Below, one piece after another: positions 49,814 to 58,474 of a stretch of 64,000 bases of DNA. A program made the position numbers and the translations under genes. Every line of letters begins with the position of its first letter. Within the stretch, counting starts at the first letter, position 1. This stretch comes from Anaerolineae bacterium (GTDB lineage: Bacteria > Chloroflexota > Anaerolineae > Anaerolineales > Anaerolineaceae): the NCBI GenBank assembly GCA_013178295.1, contig JABLWW010000015.1, forward strand, positions 25,934 through 89,933. The letters are read 5' to 3'. The notes under the pieces were generated by a model. The model saw nothing but the letters and a program-made list of their open reading frames with translations, was not told the DNA's origin and searched no databases.

Positions 49814-50242
49814 CTAGCGCCGCGCAAAGACCCTGCCCAGCAGCAGTGCCCCGCCCACGGCAACCGCCGCCAGCGCGGCAAGATACACGCCAAACAGCGC
49901 AAGCACCAGCGCCCACTGCCACCCGCCGGGCGGCGTTTCGCCGGATGCCAGCCCGGTCAGCTGCGCCACCGCCTGGCTGCCCAACAGCCCAACCAGCGCC
50001 GCCGCCAGCCCCGCGCCGATCAGCCGCCGCCGCAGACGCAGCCGCCACGCCGCCGCCAGCAGCATCCCCGCCCCTGCCAGCGCAAAAAACCCAAGCTCGC
50101 CCGGGATGAGAATATCCAGCCGAAACACCCCGCTGAGGATCAGCGACGCCACCCCCAGCAGCAGCGGCGCAATCAGCGGAAAAGCCACCAATACAAACCC
50201 CGCCAGGGTCAGCGTACGGGTGAGGATGTTTCTGGTTTGCAC
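49814..50242 (-). CDS. Small membrane protein, function unknown
   Basis: 142 residues with about four membrane helices (LAGFVLVAFPLIAPLLLGVA; ELGFFALAGAGMLLAAAWRL; RRRLIGAGLAAALVGLLGSQ; ALVLALFGVYLAALAAVAVG). A central Arg cluster (RLRLRRR) would face the cytosol. No family was recognised. Divergent from adenine deaminase. A half REP module lies at about 49794. Confidence 0.6.
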   Translation of the reverse strand: MQTRNILTRTLTLAGFVLVAFPLIAPLLLGVASLILSGVFRLDILIPGELGFFALAGAGMLLAAAWRLRLRRRLIGAGLAAALVGLLGSQAVAQLTGLASGETPPGGWQWALVLALFGVYLAALAAVAVGGALLLGRVFARR

Positions 50243-50312
50243 GGCTTACTGCCTCCTGTCTCTCTGCATCTTGATTATCGCGCCAAGCGGCACATACAGA
50301 AAGCTATTTTGC

Positions 50313-50318
50313 TATAAT
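50313..50318 (+). promoter_or_regulatory. -10 box for adenine deaminase
   Basis: TATAAT 30 nt before the ATG, with AAGGAG 7 nt before it. No convincing -35 box and no recognised purine riboswitch in the short leader. Confidence 0.5.
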
Positions 50319-50348
50319 ATTCATATTATTCCCCCTAAGGAGCTCCCC

Positions 50349-52286
50349 ATGAACATTCTCAAAACCCGCTTTCAGGTATACGATGCCCTGCTGGCAGCCG
50401 CGCGCGGCGACGCCCCAGCCGATCTGGCACTGCGCGGCGGCAGGATGCTCAACGTGATGACCGGCGAAATCCTCAGCGGCGATATCGGCATCACACACGG
50501 CTTTATCACCAGCGTGATGGGCAAAAACATCGCCGCAAAGGAAAGCCTGGATATCTCCGGGCTGATTGCCCTACCAGCGTTTATTGACCCGCACGTGCAC
50601 ATCGAAAGCTCGATGGTGCTGCCCCCCGCCTATGCCGAGGTGGCGGCGGCAAACGGCACCGGCACCATCCTGGCAGACCCGCACGAGATTGTCAACGTCA
50701 TGGGGGTGGAGGGGTTTTCACTGATGGCAGACAACGCCGCCGATCTGCCGGTGCGCTTCTTCTTCGATATCCCCACCTGTGTGCCCGCCAAACGTCAGGC
50801 AGAAAGCAGCGGGGCAGAGATTGGCGCGGCGGAAGTGCGCCAGATGGCACAGCGCGGCGGGCGCAAACTGGGCGAACTGATGAGCTATGAGGAGATCATC
50901 GCCAACGACGCGGTGCTTGCAGAGGTGGTCAAAACTGGCTGGGAACTCGGGCTGCCGCGCGATGCGCACTTCCCCATGTTTGACGTGCTGGGCGGGGTGT
51001 TCAACCAGCTCAACCCGCTGCAGAAGATCGTCGTCTTTGGCGGGATGCTGGCAGCCGCCGGGCTGCGTCTGCCAGGGCTGGCGGCGCTGCCGTACAACAT
51101 CCTTGCCCAAGCCCTGCGCCGCGCCAGCTACCCTGCCCTAAACGCCTATCTGACGGCGCTGGGCATCACCGCCGACCACGAGACCTACGGACCCGAGCTT
51201 CAGGTCAAGCTCGACCACAGCATGCGGCTGATGCTCAGCTCGCATGTGTTTTCGTTTGCCCCCATGACGCCGCTGCTGCTGCAGGGGGTGCGGCGGATGC
51301 GCTACAAAGATGCCATTGGTCTGTGCACCGATGACATCTGGCCTGACCAGCTGCTTGAAAAAGGCGGGCTGGTGGGGGTGATGCGCGATCTGACAGCCGC
51401 CGGGCTGGAGGCGCGCGATGTGGTGCGTTTTGCCACGCTCAACAACGCCCAGCGGCTGGCGCTGGCGGGGATGGCAGAGGCAGCCTATCTGGGGTCGCTG
51501 GCGCCGGGCTGTGTGGCAGATATTGTTCTGGCGGCGGAGCCGCTGCGGAAATTCGACATCCGCCTGGTGCTGCACGAGGGCAAGGTGGTGGCAGAGAACG
51601 GCAAGGTGCTGCAGCCCTGTCCGCCGCCGGGCATCCCGGCCGCGGCGCTCGAGACCGTGCGTCTGGAGCGGCTCAAACTGGACGACCTGCGCATCGCCGT
51701 GCCAAAGGCGGCCGGCAGCACGGCGCGGGCGCGCGTGCTCGTCCTCCCCAAACCGCCCGAGCTGCCCTTCCCTCAACTTGTGGAAGAAGATGTGCCTGTG
51801 GTGGACGGCTGGCTGGATACCAGCGGATATGTGACCATCGCCACCCTCAACCGCTACGGCAAAGGCAGCGGCGTCCCTTCGCTGGGGCTGATACGCGGCT
51901 ATACGCTGCGCGACGGGGCGGTGGCAAGCACCCTGGCACACGATTCGCACAATCTGGTGGTGCTGGGCAGCAACCCGCAGGATATGCTCACAGCCGCCAA
52001 TCAGGTGATCGCCAGCGGCGGGGGTATGGCGGCTGTACAGCACGGCGAAGTGCTGGCAAGCATCCCCTTCCCGGTGGGCGGGATCATGCGCCCCGGCAGC
52101 GTGGCAGAGGCGGCACCGCTGGCAGCGGCTTTCCGCAAGGCAATCGGCGCGCTGGGGCTTGACCCGTCCAGCCCGATCCTGCCGTTTGCCATCTTCTCGC
52201 TGCCCGCCGCCCCAGGCGCCAAAGTCACCGACCGCGGCATTTGGGATGGCGACCACAGGCGGCTGGTGGAGGTGCTGGTACAGTAG
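50349..52286 (+). CDS. ade: Adenine deaminase
   Basis: 645-residue metal-dependent amidohydrolase converting adenine to hypoxanthine and ammonia. DLALRGGRMLNVMTGEILSG and IALPAFIDPHVHIESSMVLP (metal-binding HxH) are hallmarks, followed by GTGTILADPHEIVNVMGVEG. GLCTDDIWPDQLLEKGG and LAPGCVADIVLAAEPL are further Ade signatures; VASTLAHDSHNLVVLGSNPQ lies in the C-terminal domain. Slightly longer than typical. The start follows the ribosome-binding site AAGGAG. The ABC operon downstream converges on it and may import a related base. Confidence 0.93.
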   Translation: MNILKTRFQVYDALLAAARGDAPADLALRGGRMLNVMTGEILSGDIGITHGFITSVMGKNIAAKESLDISGLIALPAFIDPHVHIESSMVLPPAYAEVAAANGTGTILADPHEIVNVMGVEGFSLMADNAADLPVRFFFDIPTCVPAKRQAESSGAEIGAAEVRQMAQRGGRKLGELMSYEEIIANDAVLAEVVKTGWELGLPRDAHFPMFDVLGGVFNQLNPLQKIVVFGGMLAAAGLRLPGLAALPYNILAQALRRASYPALNAYLTALGITADHETYGPELQVKLDHSMRLMLSSHVFSFAPMTPLLLQGVRRMRYKDAIGLCTDDIWPDQLLEKGGLVGVMRDLTAAGLEARDVVRFATLNNAQRLALAGMAEAAYLGSLAPGCVADIVLAAEPLRKFDIRLVLHEGKVVAENGKVLQPCPPPGIPAAALETVRLERLKLDDLRIAVPKAAGSTARARVLVLPKPPELPFPQLVEEDVPVVDGWLDTSGYVTIATLNRYGKGSGVPSLGLIRGYTLRDGAVASTLAHDSHNLVVLGSNPQDMLTAANQVIASGGGMAAVQHGEVLASIPFPVGGIMRPGSVAEAAPLAAAFRKAIGALGLDPSSPILPFAIFSLPAAPGAKVTDRGIWDGDHRRLVEVLVQ

Positions 52287-52307
52287 CGGGCTTGCCCGCG
52301 CCGTATC

Positions 52308-53084
52308 TCAGCGGGCGCTGACGTGGAGCATGTCCCACAACATGCGGCGGTACTGCTGAAACTCGGCGCTGGTCTTGAGCAGCAGATCGCGCGGGCGCTC
52401 AAAGGGAACGTCTATCACCGTCTGGATGGTGTTGGGCGCCCGCTCCATCACCACCACCCGCGAACCCAGCACCAGTGCCTCCTCCAGGTCGTGGGTCACA
52501 AAGAGCACCGTCTTGCGCTCGTTATCCCAAATGCGCAGCAGCTCCAGCTGCAAGCGCTCCTTGGTCATGGCATCCAGGGCGCCAAAAGGCTCATCCATCA
52601 GCAGAATTTCGGGGTTGTTGGCAAACGCCCGCGCCACATCCACACGCTTTTTCATCCCTCCCGAAAGCTGGCGCGGCAGGGTATCTTCAAACCCCTCCAG
52701 CCCCACCATACGGATGTAGCTGTTGGCGATCTGATCCACCTGCTCGGCAGACAGCCCGCGCAGTTCTGGGCCAAAGGCAATATTGCGGCGCACCGTCAGC
52801 CATGGAAACACCGAATCGGGCTGAAAGACCATCCCCACGCGCGGGTTGGGCGCCCGCAGCGGCTGACCTTCGATGAGAATCTGCCCCGAGGTGGGAAAGT
52901 CCAGACAGGCAATCAGGTACAGCAGGGTGGATTTTCCGCACCCCGAAGGACCCACAATGCAGACAAACTCCTCCGCATAGACCGAGAGTGAAACATCATC
53001 CACCGCCACCACGCGGCTGCCCTTGCCCAGGTCATAGACCCGCGAGACATGTTCGAGTTTGATCATTTCGACGTTGTTGTTCAT
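52308..53084 (-). CDS. NitT/TauT-type ABC transporter ATPase
   Basis: 258 residues. Walker A CIVGPSGCGKSTLLYLIACL, signature LSGGMKKRVDVARAFANNPE, Walker B ILLMDEPFGALDAMTKERLQ, His-loop VLFVTHDLEEALVLGSRVVV. The subfamily includes SsuB, TauB and ThiZ. Overlaps the upstream gene as ATGA. Energises the permease at 55673. Confidence 0.92.
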   Translation of the reverse strand: MNNNVEMIKLEHVSRVYDLGKGSRVVAVDDVSLSVYAEEFVCIVGPSGCGKSTLLYLIACLDFPTSGQILIEGQPLRAPNPRVGMVFQPDSVFPWLTVRRNIAFGPELRGLSAEQVDQIANSYIRMVGLEGFEDTLPRQLSGGMKKRVDVARAFANNPEILLMDEPFGALDAMTKERLQLELLRIWDNERKTVLFVTHDLEEALVLGSRVVVMERAPNTIQTVIDVPFERPRDLLLKTSAEFQQYRRMLWDMLHVSAR

Positions 53085-54313
53085 AGTTCCCTTTCAGCAG
53101 ATGAATCTTCCAGCCACACGCGGCGCAATATCTCCAAGCGCCGGAGGGGGATGTGCAGCAAATCCCACGAGATAACCACCCCTGCCGCCCCTGCCTGACG
53201 CACGGCGCGCACATCCGCGGCGATGCCTGTCTCATCCAAATGCGCCACCGCGGCGATCTCAACCAGCTCAATTCCCGCCAGCACGGGAACAGCGGCAGCC
53301 CGCACCCCGCGCCGCACCTCCTCTGCCAGCGCCTGCGGGGCAAGCCCGGCATTCTGCAGCGTGCGGCGGTCGGGCGGCAGCGCAAAACCCAGCGCCCGCG
53401 CCAGCAGCTGCAAGGCATCGGTCTGCGGCAGGTCGGCACCGCCAGTGAGCGCATCCAGCAGCCCCAGCAGTTCAAACGGCAGACCGGCCGGTCCCAGCGT
53501 GTGGGCGTAGCTCATGATCTTGATCCAATCGGCGCAGCCGCCCAGAGCTGTTAGGTCTTGCCCGACCATGCGCGTCAGCGCGGGCGAAAAACAGTCCAGC
53601 CCCACCTCCATGGCAGAGTCCTTTGCCAGGCGCGCTGCACGGGCAACAAAATCCGCAACGCTGCGCTGGCGAAAAGCGATGAGAGCCTCCAGCGCCTGCG
53701 TTTGCGGGGAATTAGATACGGCGGGCGCCAGCAAACCGCCCACCAGTTCCACCCTGCCCTGCGGCGTCTCCGTCATGCGCCGCAGATGCTGCTGCACCTC
53801 CTGCAAATCCAGCCCCTCCTGCGCCGCGCGGCGGACGCAGTGCGGGCAAAAGCACCCCAGATGACGCAGCGGGTCAGCCGCCGGTGAGGGAAAGCGGATG
53901 CGGTCGAGAAACAGCCCGTCATACACCCCCGCGGCGCAGATTTCCTCCACATGCCGCAGAGAGGCCTGCGCCGCCTCGGGGTGATTGGGGCAGACAAAGG
54001 TGAACTCGGCCATCCCGCCAAACCCGGCAATGGGGGCGCCGTCCAGACCAAGCGTCTGCCACTGCGGGCGGGGCATGAACACGCCGTCGCCGGTCAGCAG
54101 CGGATGCCAGCGCAGCAGCCGCACCCCCGCCTGTTGACAGACTTGACGGCAGGCTTCCAGCCAGCCCGGCGGCAAGCGCCAGCCGATGAGCACACTGCGC
54201 AGCGGCAGGCAGTCCAGCGCGCGGCGCAGTTTTTCCAGCACCGCTTGCAAATCCAAGCGGTCAAGTTCGGGGCTGTCTTCCAGATATTGCAGCATGAACA
54301 TCGGCATACGCAT
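53081..54313 (-). CDS. TIM-barrel (glycoside-hydrolase-like) protein inside an ABC operon
   Basis: 410 residues, no signal peptide. VLIGWRLPPGWLEACRQVCQ, then VYDGLFLDRIRFPSPAADPL and GCFCPHCVRRAAQEGL. The FLDRIRFPS strand followed by a CFCPHC cluster resembles uncharacterised glycosidase-like barrels in which Asp and Arg lie at the strand ends. MEVGLDCFSPALTRMVGQDL and WIKIMSYAHTLGPAGLPFEL are later strands. Lying between the binding protein and the ATPase, it may process the imported substrate. Function unassigned; start at 54313 lacks a clear ribosome-binding site. Confidence 0.65.
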   Translation of the reverse strand: MRMPMFMLQYLEDSPELDRLDLQAVLEKLRRALDCLPLRSVLIGWRLPPGWLEACRQVCQQAGVRLLRWHPLLTGDGVFMPRPQWQTLGLDGAPIAGFGGMAEFTFVCPNHPEAAQASLRHVEEICAAGVYDGLFLDRIRFPSPAADPLRHLGCFCPHCVRRAAQEGLDLQEVQQHLRRMTETPQGRVELVGGLLAPAVSNSPQTQALEALIAFRQRSVADFVARAARLAKDSAMEVGLDCFSPALTRMVGQDLTALGGCADWIKIMSYAHTLGPAGLPFELLGLLDALTGGADLPQTDALQLLARALGFALPPDRRTLQNAGLAPQALAEEVRRGVRAAAVPVLAGIELVEIAAVAHLDETGIAADVRAVRQAGAAGVVISWDLLHIPLRRLEILRRVWLEDSSAEREL

Positions 54314-54375
54314 AAGGGCGGGCGAAGCAAAGTCCCAAAAGGCTTCCCTGCTCCGCCCGCTGATTTTGCAATGGG

Positions 54376-55563
54376 TTACGGTTTGACTTTCGGGTATACC
54401 GTTGCGGCGGGGATCATGGCGTCCAGGTCAACGCCGCTGTAATCCGTGCCGCTTGCCTCGTTATAGGCTTTGACAAAGCTCAGACGCTCAGGCCAGTAAT
54501 AGGGGCTGCCCTCCGTAAAGAACCACTCGCCCACCTCGTCATAGGTGGGGAACAGCACCAGGTCGGTGAGGAAGCGCTTGCCGTCATCCACCGTCATCCC
54601 CGCTCCCGACATCTCATTGATCCAGTCAATCATCATCGGGATGGCTTCATCGGGTTTCTGTTTGACGTGATCCACTGCCTTGTACCAGGCTTTGAGCAGA
54701 CCATAGACCACCTCGGGCTGTTTTTCATACAGTTCCTTGGTCACATACAGCCCGGCGGTATCCATTGCGCCGCCGCCCATCTGAACGCCGGTGAGCACGT
54801 TGACCATGCCCTCCTGTTCAAGGCGGAAACGCTGCGGCAGACCGTCGCTGTAAAAGTCGCCGGTGCCCTGCAGGAAGGCAGCTGCGCCCTCCACCGGGTC
54901 CATATCCACGATCTTGAGGTCGTCTTTCGTCAGCCCGGCATAGCCCAGCGCCGTATCCAGAACAGGGTAGAAGGAAGCGCCGCCGGGCAGGATGATGGTC
55001 TTGCCCTTGAGCTGTTTGGCGGCTTCTGCCAGAGCTTCTTCGGGGGTCTTGCCTTCGGCAATAAACTGGTCGTAGGTCTTGACCTGATCCGGGCGTCCCA
55101 TGATGGAATAGCCGGTGAAGAGGCTGTGCACCGAAACCATGAGCAGTTTATCCTTGGACTGCGGCGCCAGCATGATAAAGGGCGAATCGGCACCCGCCGC
55201 GGCGTCAATCGAACCGCCCAGCATGGCTTCGATCAATGGCTGTTCCACCTCAAACATGGTCGTTTCCAGCTTGATGCCCTGCTCCTCCAGATATCCCATT
55301 TTCTCGGCTACGATCCAGGGGCCATAATCGAGATAGGGCATGTTGCCAAAGCGCAGCGTTACCAGCTCGGGCTTGGCAGGCTCGGCGGGCGCAGGCGGTT
55401 CAGTGGGCGCAGGCGGCTCGGTAGGCGCGGGCGCAGGCGGCTCGGTAGGCGCGGCTGGCTCAGCCGGTTTGGCAGGCTCGGCGGGCGCGGGTGTCGGCGC
55501 AGGCTGGCAGGCTACCAGCAGCATGACCAACAACACTCCAACCAACAGCAGTTTCGACTTCAT
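54376..55563 (-). CDS. ABC substrate-binding lipoprotein, NMT1/SsuA-like
   Basis: 395 residues. Signal MKSKLLLVGVLLVMLLVACQ with lipobox LVAC, then a 50-residue Pro/Ala/Glu/Thr repeat linker (PAEPAKPAEP, TEPPAPTEPP). The binding domain starts LVTLRFGNMPYLDYGPWIVA and has GIKLETTMFEVEQPLIEAML, as in NMT1/THI5, SsuA and TauA. Ligand unknown; a thiamine precursor, sulfonate or nucleobase-like compound are all possible. Confidence 0.87.
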   Translation of the reverse strand: MKSKLLLVGVLLVMLLVACQPAPTPAPAEPAKPAEPAAPTEPPAPAPTEPPAPTEPPAPAEPAKPELVTLRFGNMPYLDYGPWIVAEKMGYLEEQGIKLETTMFEVEQPLIEAMLGGSIDAAAGADSPFIMLAPQSKDKLLMVSVHSLFTGYSIMGRPDQVKTYDQFIAEGKTPEEALAEAAKQLKGKTIILPGGASFYPVLDTALGYAGLTKDDLKIVDMDPVEGAAAFLQGTGDFYSDGLPQRFRLEQEGMVNVLTGVQMGGGAMDTAGLYVTKELYEKQPEVVYGLLKAWYKAVDHVKQKPDEAIPMMIDWINEMSGAGMTVDDGKRFLTDLVLFPTYDEVGEWFFTEGSPYYWPERLSFVKAYNEASGTDYSGVDLDAMIPAATVYPKVKP

Positions 55564-55672
55564 GTTTTACTTCTCCTTTTATGATCGTTTAAAAAATTGA
55601 CCGTTCGCAACAACAACATCCTGCATCACAAAAGACAGCCCACCCATCACCTCCTCTCACTCACACAAGGCT

Positions 55673-56488
55673 TTACTTTTCCTCTAAGCGCGATTTCCAA
55701 CGGGTAATGCGCGCATTGGCGCGGCGAATAAGATAATCAATAGCAAAGGAAAGCAGCGCAATCACCACCAGGATGACGATGATGTTCTCGGTGAGCAGGT
55801 AGCGGCGCGCCAGCACCAGACGGTAGCCCAGTCCGGTCATTGCCCCCATCAGCTCGGCAGCCACGTCATAGCCAAACGAAGCCGCCGCCGAAACGCGGAT
55901 GCCGCTGAAGATATCCGGGACGATAGCCGGGATAATAACGCGGCGGAAAATCTGCTGCGGTTTTGCCCCCAGCGTGGTGGCAGCGTGGATGTAAATCGGC
56001 GGGACGTTGCGCACGGCTTCATAGGCAGTGACGACCATGATAATGAAACTGCCATAGGCAATGAGCAGAATCTGGGTGATATAGCCAATGCCCAGCCAGA
56101 GGATGAGCAGCGGGATGAGCGCCAGCGGCGGCAGCGGGCGCAGAATCTCGACAATCGGGTTGAAAATGGCGCGCCCGATGCGGCTCATCGCCATCAGCAC
56201 CCCCAGCACCGTCCCCAGCGAAACGCCGATGAGAAAACCCGGTACAATGCGCCGCACCAGGCTGGCAAAGATATCGCCCGGCAGGTTGGGGAGCAAGCCG
56301 TTGAGCGCCTTCCACAGGTGCTGCGGCGAGGGCAAAAACAGCGGTTCAACCCACTTCATCGAGGTGACCAGAATCCACACCCCCAAAATCAGCGCCAGGG
56401 TCAGCGTGCTGATCAAACGATCGCGCGACTGGCGGCTGCGCTCCAACAGCGGAGCGCTGTCTACGGCTGGCTTGTCAACAGTTGCCAT
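55673..56488 (-). CDS. NitT/TauT-type ABC transporter permease
   Basis: 271 residues with about six membrane helices. STLTLALILGVWILVTSMKW, then GFLIGVSLGTVLGVLMAMSR, and the coupling loop AVRNVPPIYIHAATTLGAKP. ATG at 56488 has AAGGAG upstream, and the preceding frame (to 57310) only reads the divergent gene. First gene of the operon permease, binding protein, TIM-barrel protein, ATPase. Confidence 0.92.
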   Translation of the reverse strand: MATVDKPAVDSAPLLERSRQSRDRLISTLTLALILGVWILVTSMKWVEPLFLPSPQHLWKALNGLLPNLPGDIFASLVRRIVPGFLIGVSLGTVLGVLMAMSRIGRAIFNPIVEILRPLPPLALIPLLILWLGIGYITQILLIAYGSFIIMVVTAYEAVRNVPPIYIHAATTLGAKPQQIFRRVIIPAIVPDIFSGIRVSAAASFGYDVAAELMGAMTGLGYRLVLARRYLLTENIIVILVVIALLSFAIDYLIRRANARITRWKSRLEEK

Positions 56489-56683
56489 ACGTGCAGTCTC
56501 TCCTTCTCCAGCGGTATGAATAACGGATCTCCCCATTAATACTTTCTTACAGTTAATTATAAATGGTTCTTCAAAAAAAATCAAGAACCCAAACTGCCAC
56601 AAAAGCGACCCGTTGCCGCCCAAACACAAAACGGTGTACAATGACTGTATCCGTTTCCGTTTGTTTGGTAAAGGAGGTCTGTC

Positions 56684-58366
56684 ATGTGGGTTTCTCCGCT
56701 CTCGGCTGTGTTGACCGCTGCCGTGCCGCCGCTGCGCATCGTTCTGGCGGTGCTGGCAGTGTTGATGTTTTTGATCGGGGTGGCAGCCGCGGTGTTGCTG
56801 GTCATCGGTCTGCTGCGCAAACGCCGCACGCTGTGGCTGATCGGGCTGATTGTCCTGCTGGTGAGCTGTGTCTGCTGCGCCGCAGCCGCGAGCTTTGCCG
56901 CGCTCTACCCGCAGGTAGACGGCGGCAAGCTGCCGCTCCCGCTGTCTGCCACGCCAACCAGCGCCGCTGAACTGCCAGTCGTCCCAACCCCTGTCACTCC
57001 CCCGCAGATGCCGCCCACGCCCGTGCCCAGCCCCACCCTGCCGCCGTCCGCCGAACTGAGCAACGGGCCATGGTGGCTGCTGCCCGCCACAGACACCTTG
57101 TGGGCAGTCAACGCCGATGGCAGCGCCCTCACCCGTCTGCTTGAACAGCACATCAGCCCCTTCGAACTGCCGCGCCTGGTCGCCCCCAACGGCGGACGGG
57201 TGGCGTTCATCTCCGACGACCCGCCGGGCAGCTACCGCCAGCTCACGCTCAATGTGCTCACCCTGCCGGGCGGCGAGGTGGAGCAGATTGCCGCGCTGGT
57301 CGCCCCGCAATATGAACCAGCCGCCGACGCCGCGCCCGGAGACCCCGCCTTTGAAGCCGTGCGCGCTGTGGCAGAGGGCAGCAGCGTCGCCTGGTCACCG
57401 GATGGCAGCGCGCTGGCGTTCATGGCGGTGAGCGAGACGCCCTTTGCCGACCTGTACGTCTATTCTTTTGACGATGGCAGCATCACCCGCCTGAGCACGC
57501 TCAAAAGCCAGGGCATCCACCCGCTGTGGTCACCGCAGGGGATGCAGATTGCCTTTGTGGCAGTCGAAACGCTGGGCACTGGGGCGGGCTACGCCGTCAA
57601 AGGGGTGCTGGTGGCAGACCTGACAACCAAAAAGGTGCGCAACCTGTATGAAATCTCCCCCAAAAGCGGCGGCGAGGATTTGATTTTCTGGGCTTCCGAG
57701 ACCAGCCTGCTGGTGGATACCTGGACGTCCCTGTGCGGACGCTCTGACCTGCGGCTGTTTGACCTGGCGCGCGCCAAACCCATCCGTTTGTGGAAGAACT
57801 GCTTTGCCGAGTTTGCAGCCGACCCGCGCAACGGCACACTGCTGACCTACGTTGACCAGTCGCTGGCGGAGTTTCAGTCGCTGAGCGAGAGCGGGCTGCT
57901 GTTTGCCAACACCGCCGTCCCCGAGGCAAAATTCATCCATTCCAGCGGCGAGAGCTACACCATCAACTTCTGGCCAGGACCAGACCTCTACTCGGCGGCA
58001 GGCGAAAACGAGGTGCTGCTCATCCAAAAGGACGGCAGCCTGAGCGCTATGGGCTTCCCCTGCCCCTACCCCGCCTGCAACCCGCAGATTGCGCTTGGCG
58101 GTCCAAGCTGGGCAGATGCGGGCAACAACGCCGCGGGAAACAGCGGGCTGTGGGTGGGCAATTTGGGCAACCCCGGCAACAAGGTGTTTGAATCGCCTGT
58201 CTATCACGTCAGCTGGCAGCCGGGCAGCGAAACCCTGCTGTTTATCGCCGATGACGGCGTTTATCTCGCCGCGCTGGATGAGGATTTTGTCCCCCGTCTT
58301 GTTTCGCCCATCGAAACGCCCGACCTGGCGCAGAGTTTTGGCGACCCAATCTGGGTGATGCCGTAG
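56684..58366 (+). CDS. Membrane-anchored TolB/WD40-like propeller protein
   Basis: 560 residues. Two N-terminal membrane helices (AVLMFLIGVAAAVLLVIGLL and LWLIGLIVLLVSCVCCAAAA) are followed by a Pro/Thr linker (about 85-120). The extracellular beta-propeller has PD40-type repeats: VAPNGGRVAFISDD, VAWSPDGSALAFMAVSETPF and LWSPQGMQIAFVAVETL. Probably a surface binding or sensing protein. AAAGGAGG lies 8 nt before the ATG. TACAAT about 40 nt upstream may be the -10 box. Confidence 0.75.
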   Translation: MWVSPLSAVLTAAVPPLRIVLAVLAVLMFLIGVAAAVLLVIGLLRKRRTLWLIGLIVLLVSCVCCAAAASFAALYPQVDGGKLPLPLSATPTSAAELPVVPTPVTPPQMPPTPVPSPTLPPSAELSNGPWWLLPATDTLWAVNADGSALTRLLEQHISPFELPRLVAPNGGRVAFISDDPPGSYRQLTLNVLTLPGGEVEQIAALVAPQYEPAADAAPGDPAFEAVRAVAEGSSVAWSPDGSALAFMAVSETPFADLYVYSFDDGSITRLSTLKSQGIHPLWSPQGMQIAFVAVETLGTGAGYAVKGVLVADLTTKKVRNLYEISPKSGGEDLIFWASETSLLVDTWTSLCGRSDLRLFDLARAKPIRLWKNCFAEFAADPRNGTLLTYVDQSLAEFQSLSESGLLFANTAVPEAKFIHSSGESYTINFWPGPDLYSAAGENEVLLIQKDGSLSAMGFPCPYPACNPQIALGGPSWADAGNNAAGNSGLWVGNLGNPGNKVFESPVYHVSWQPGSETLLFIADDGVYLAALDEDFVPRLVSPIETPDLAQSFGDPIWVMP

Positions 58367-58422
58367 ATTGCAAGCGGCGCCCGCACCGGTTGGGTTGCGG
58401 GGCACATGGGCATTGGGGCAAC

Positions 58423-58455
58423 CCCCTCCCCCTGGGAGGGGACAGGGGAGGGCGA
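58423..58455. repeat. Single C-rich dispersed repeat
   Basis: CCCCTCCCCCTGGGAGGGG plus ACAGGGGAGGG, related to the elements near 37540 and 63780. It sits between two convergent genes and may also act as a terminator hairpin. Confidence 0.5.
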
Positions 58456-58474
58456 ACCCCATCCCAACCGCCAA

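Noticed and set aside
55673..57310. 545-codon minus-strand frame as one long protein
   Set aside because: Only the last 271 codons encode the permease; the remainder crosses a promoter region and is antisense to the propeller gene.
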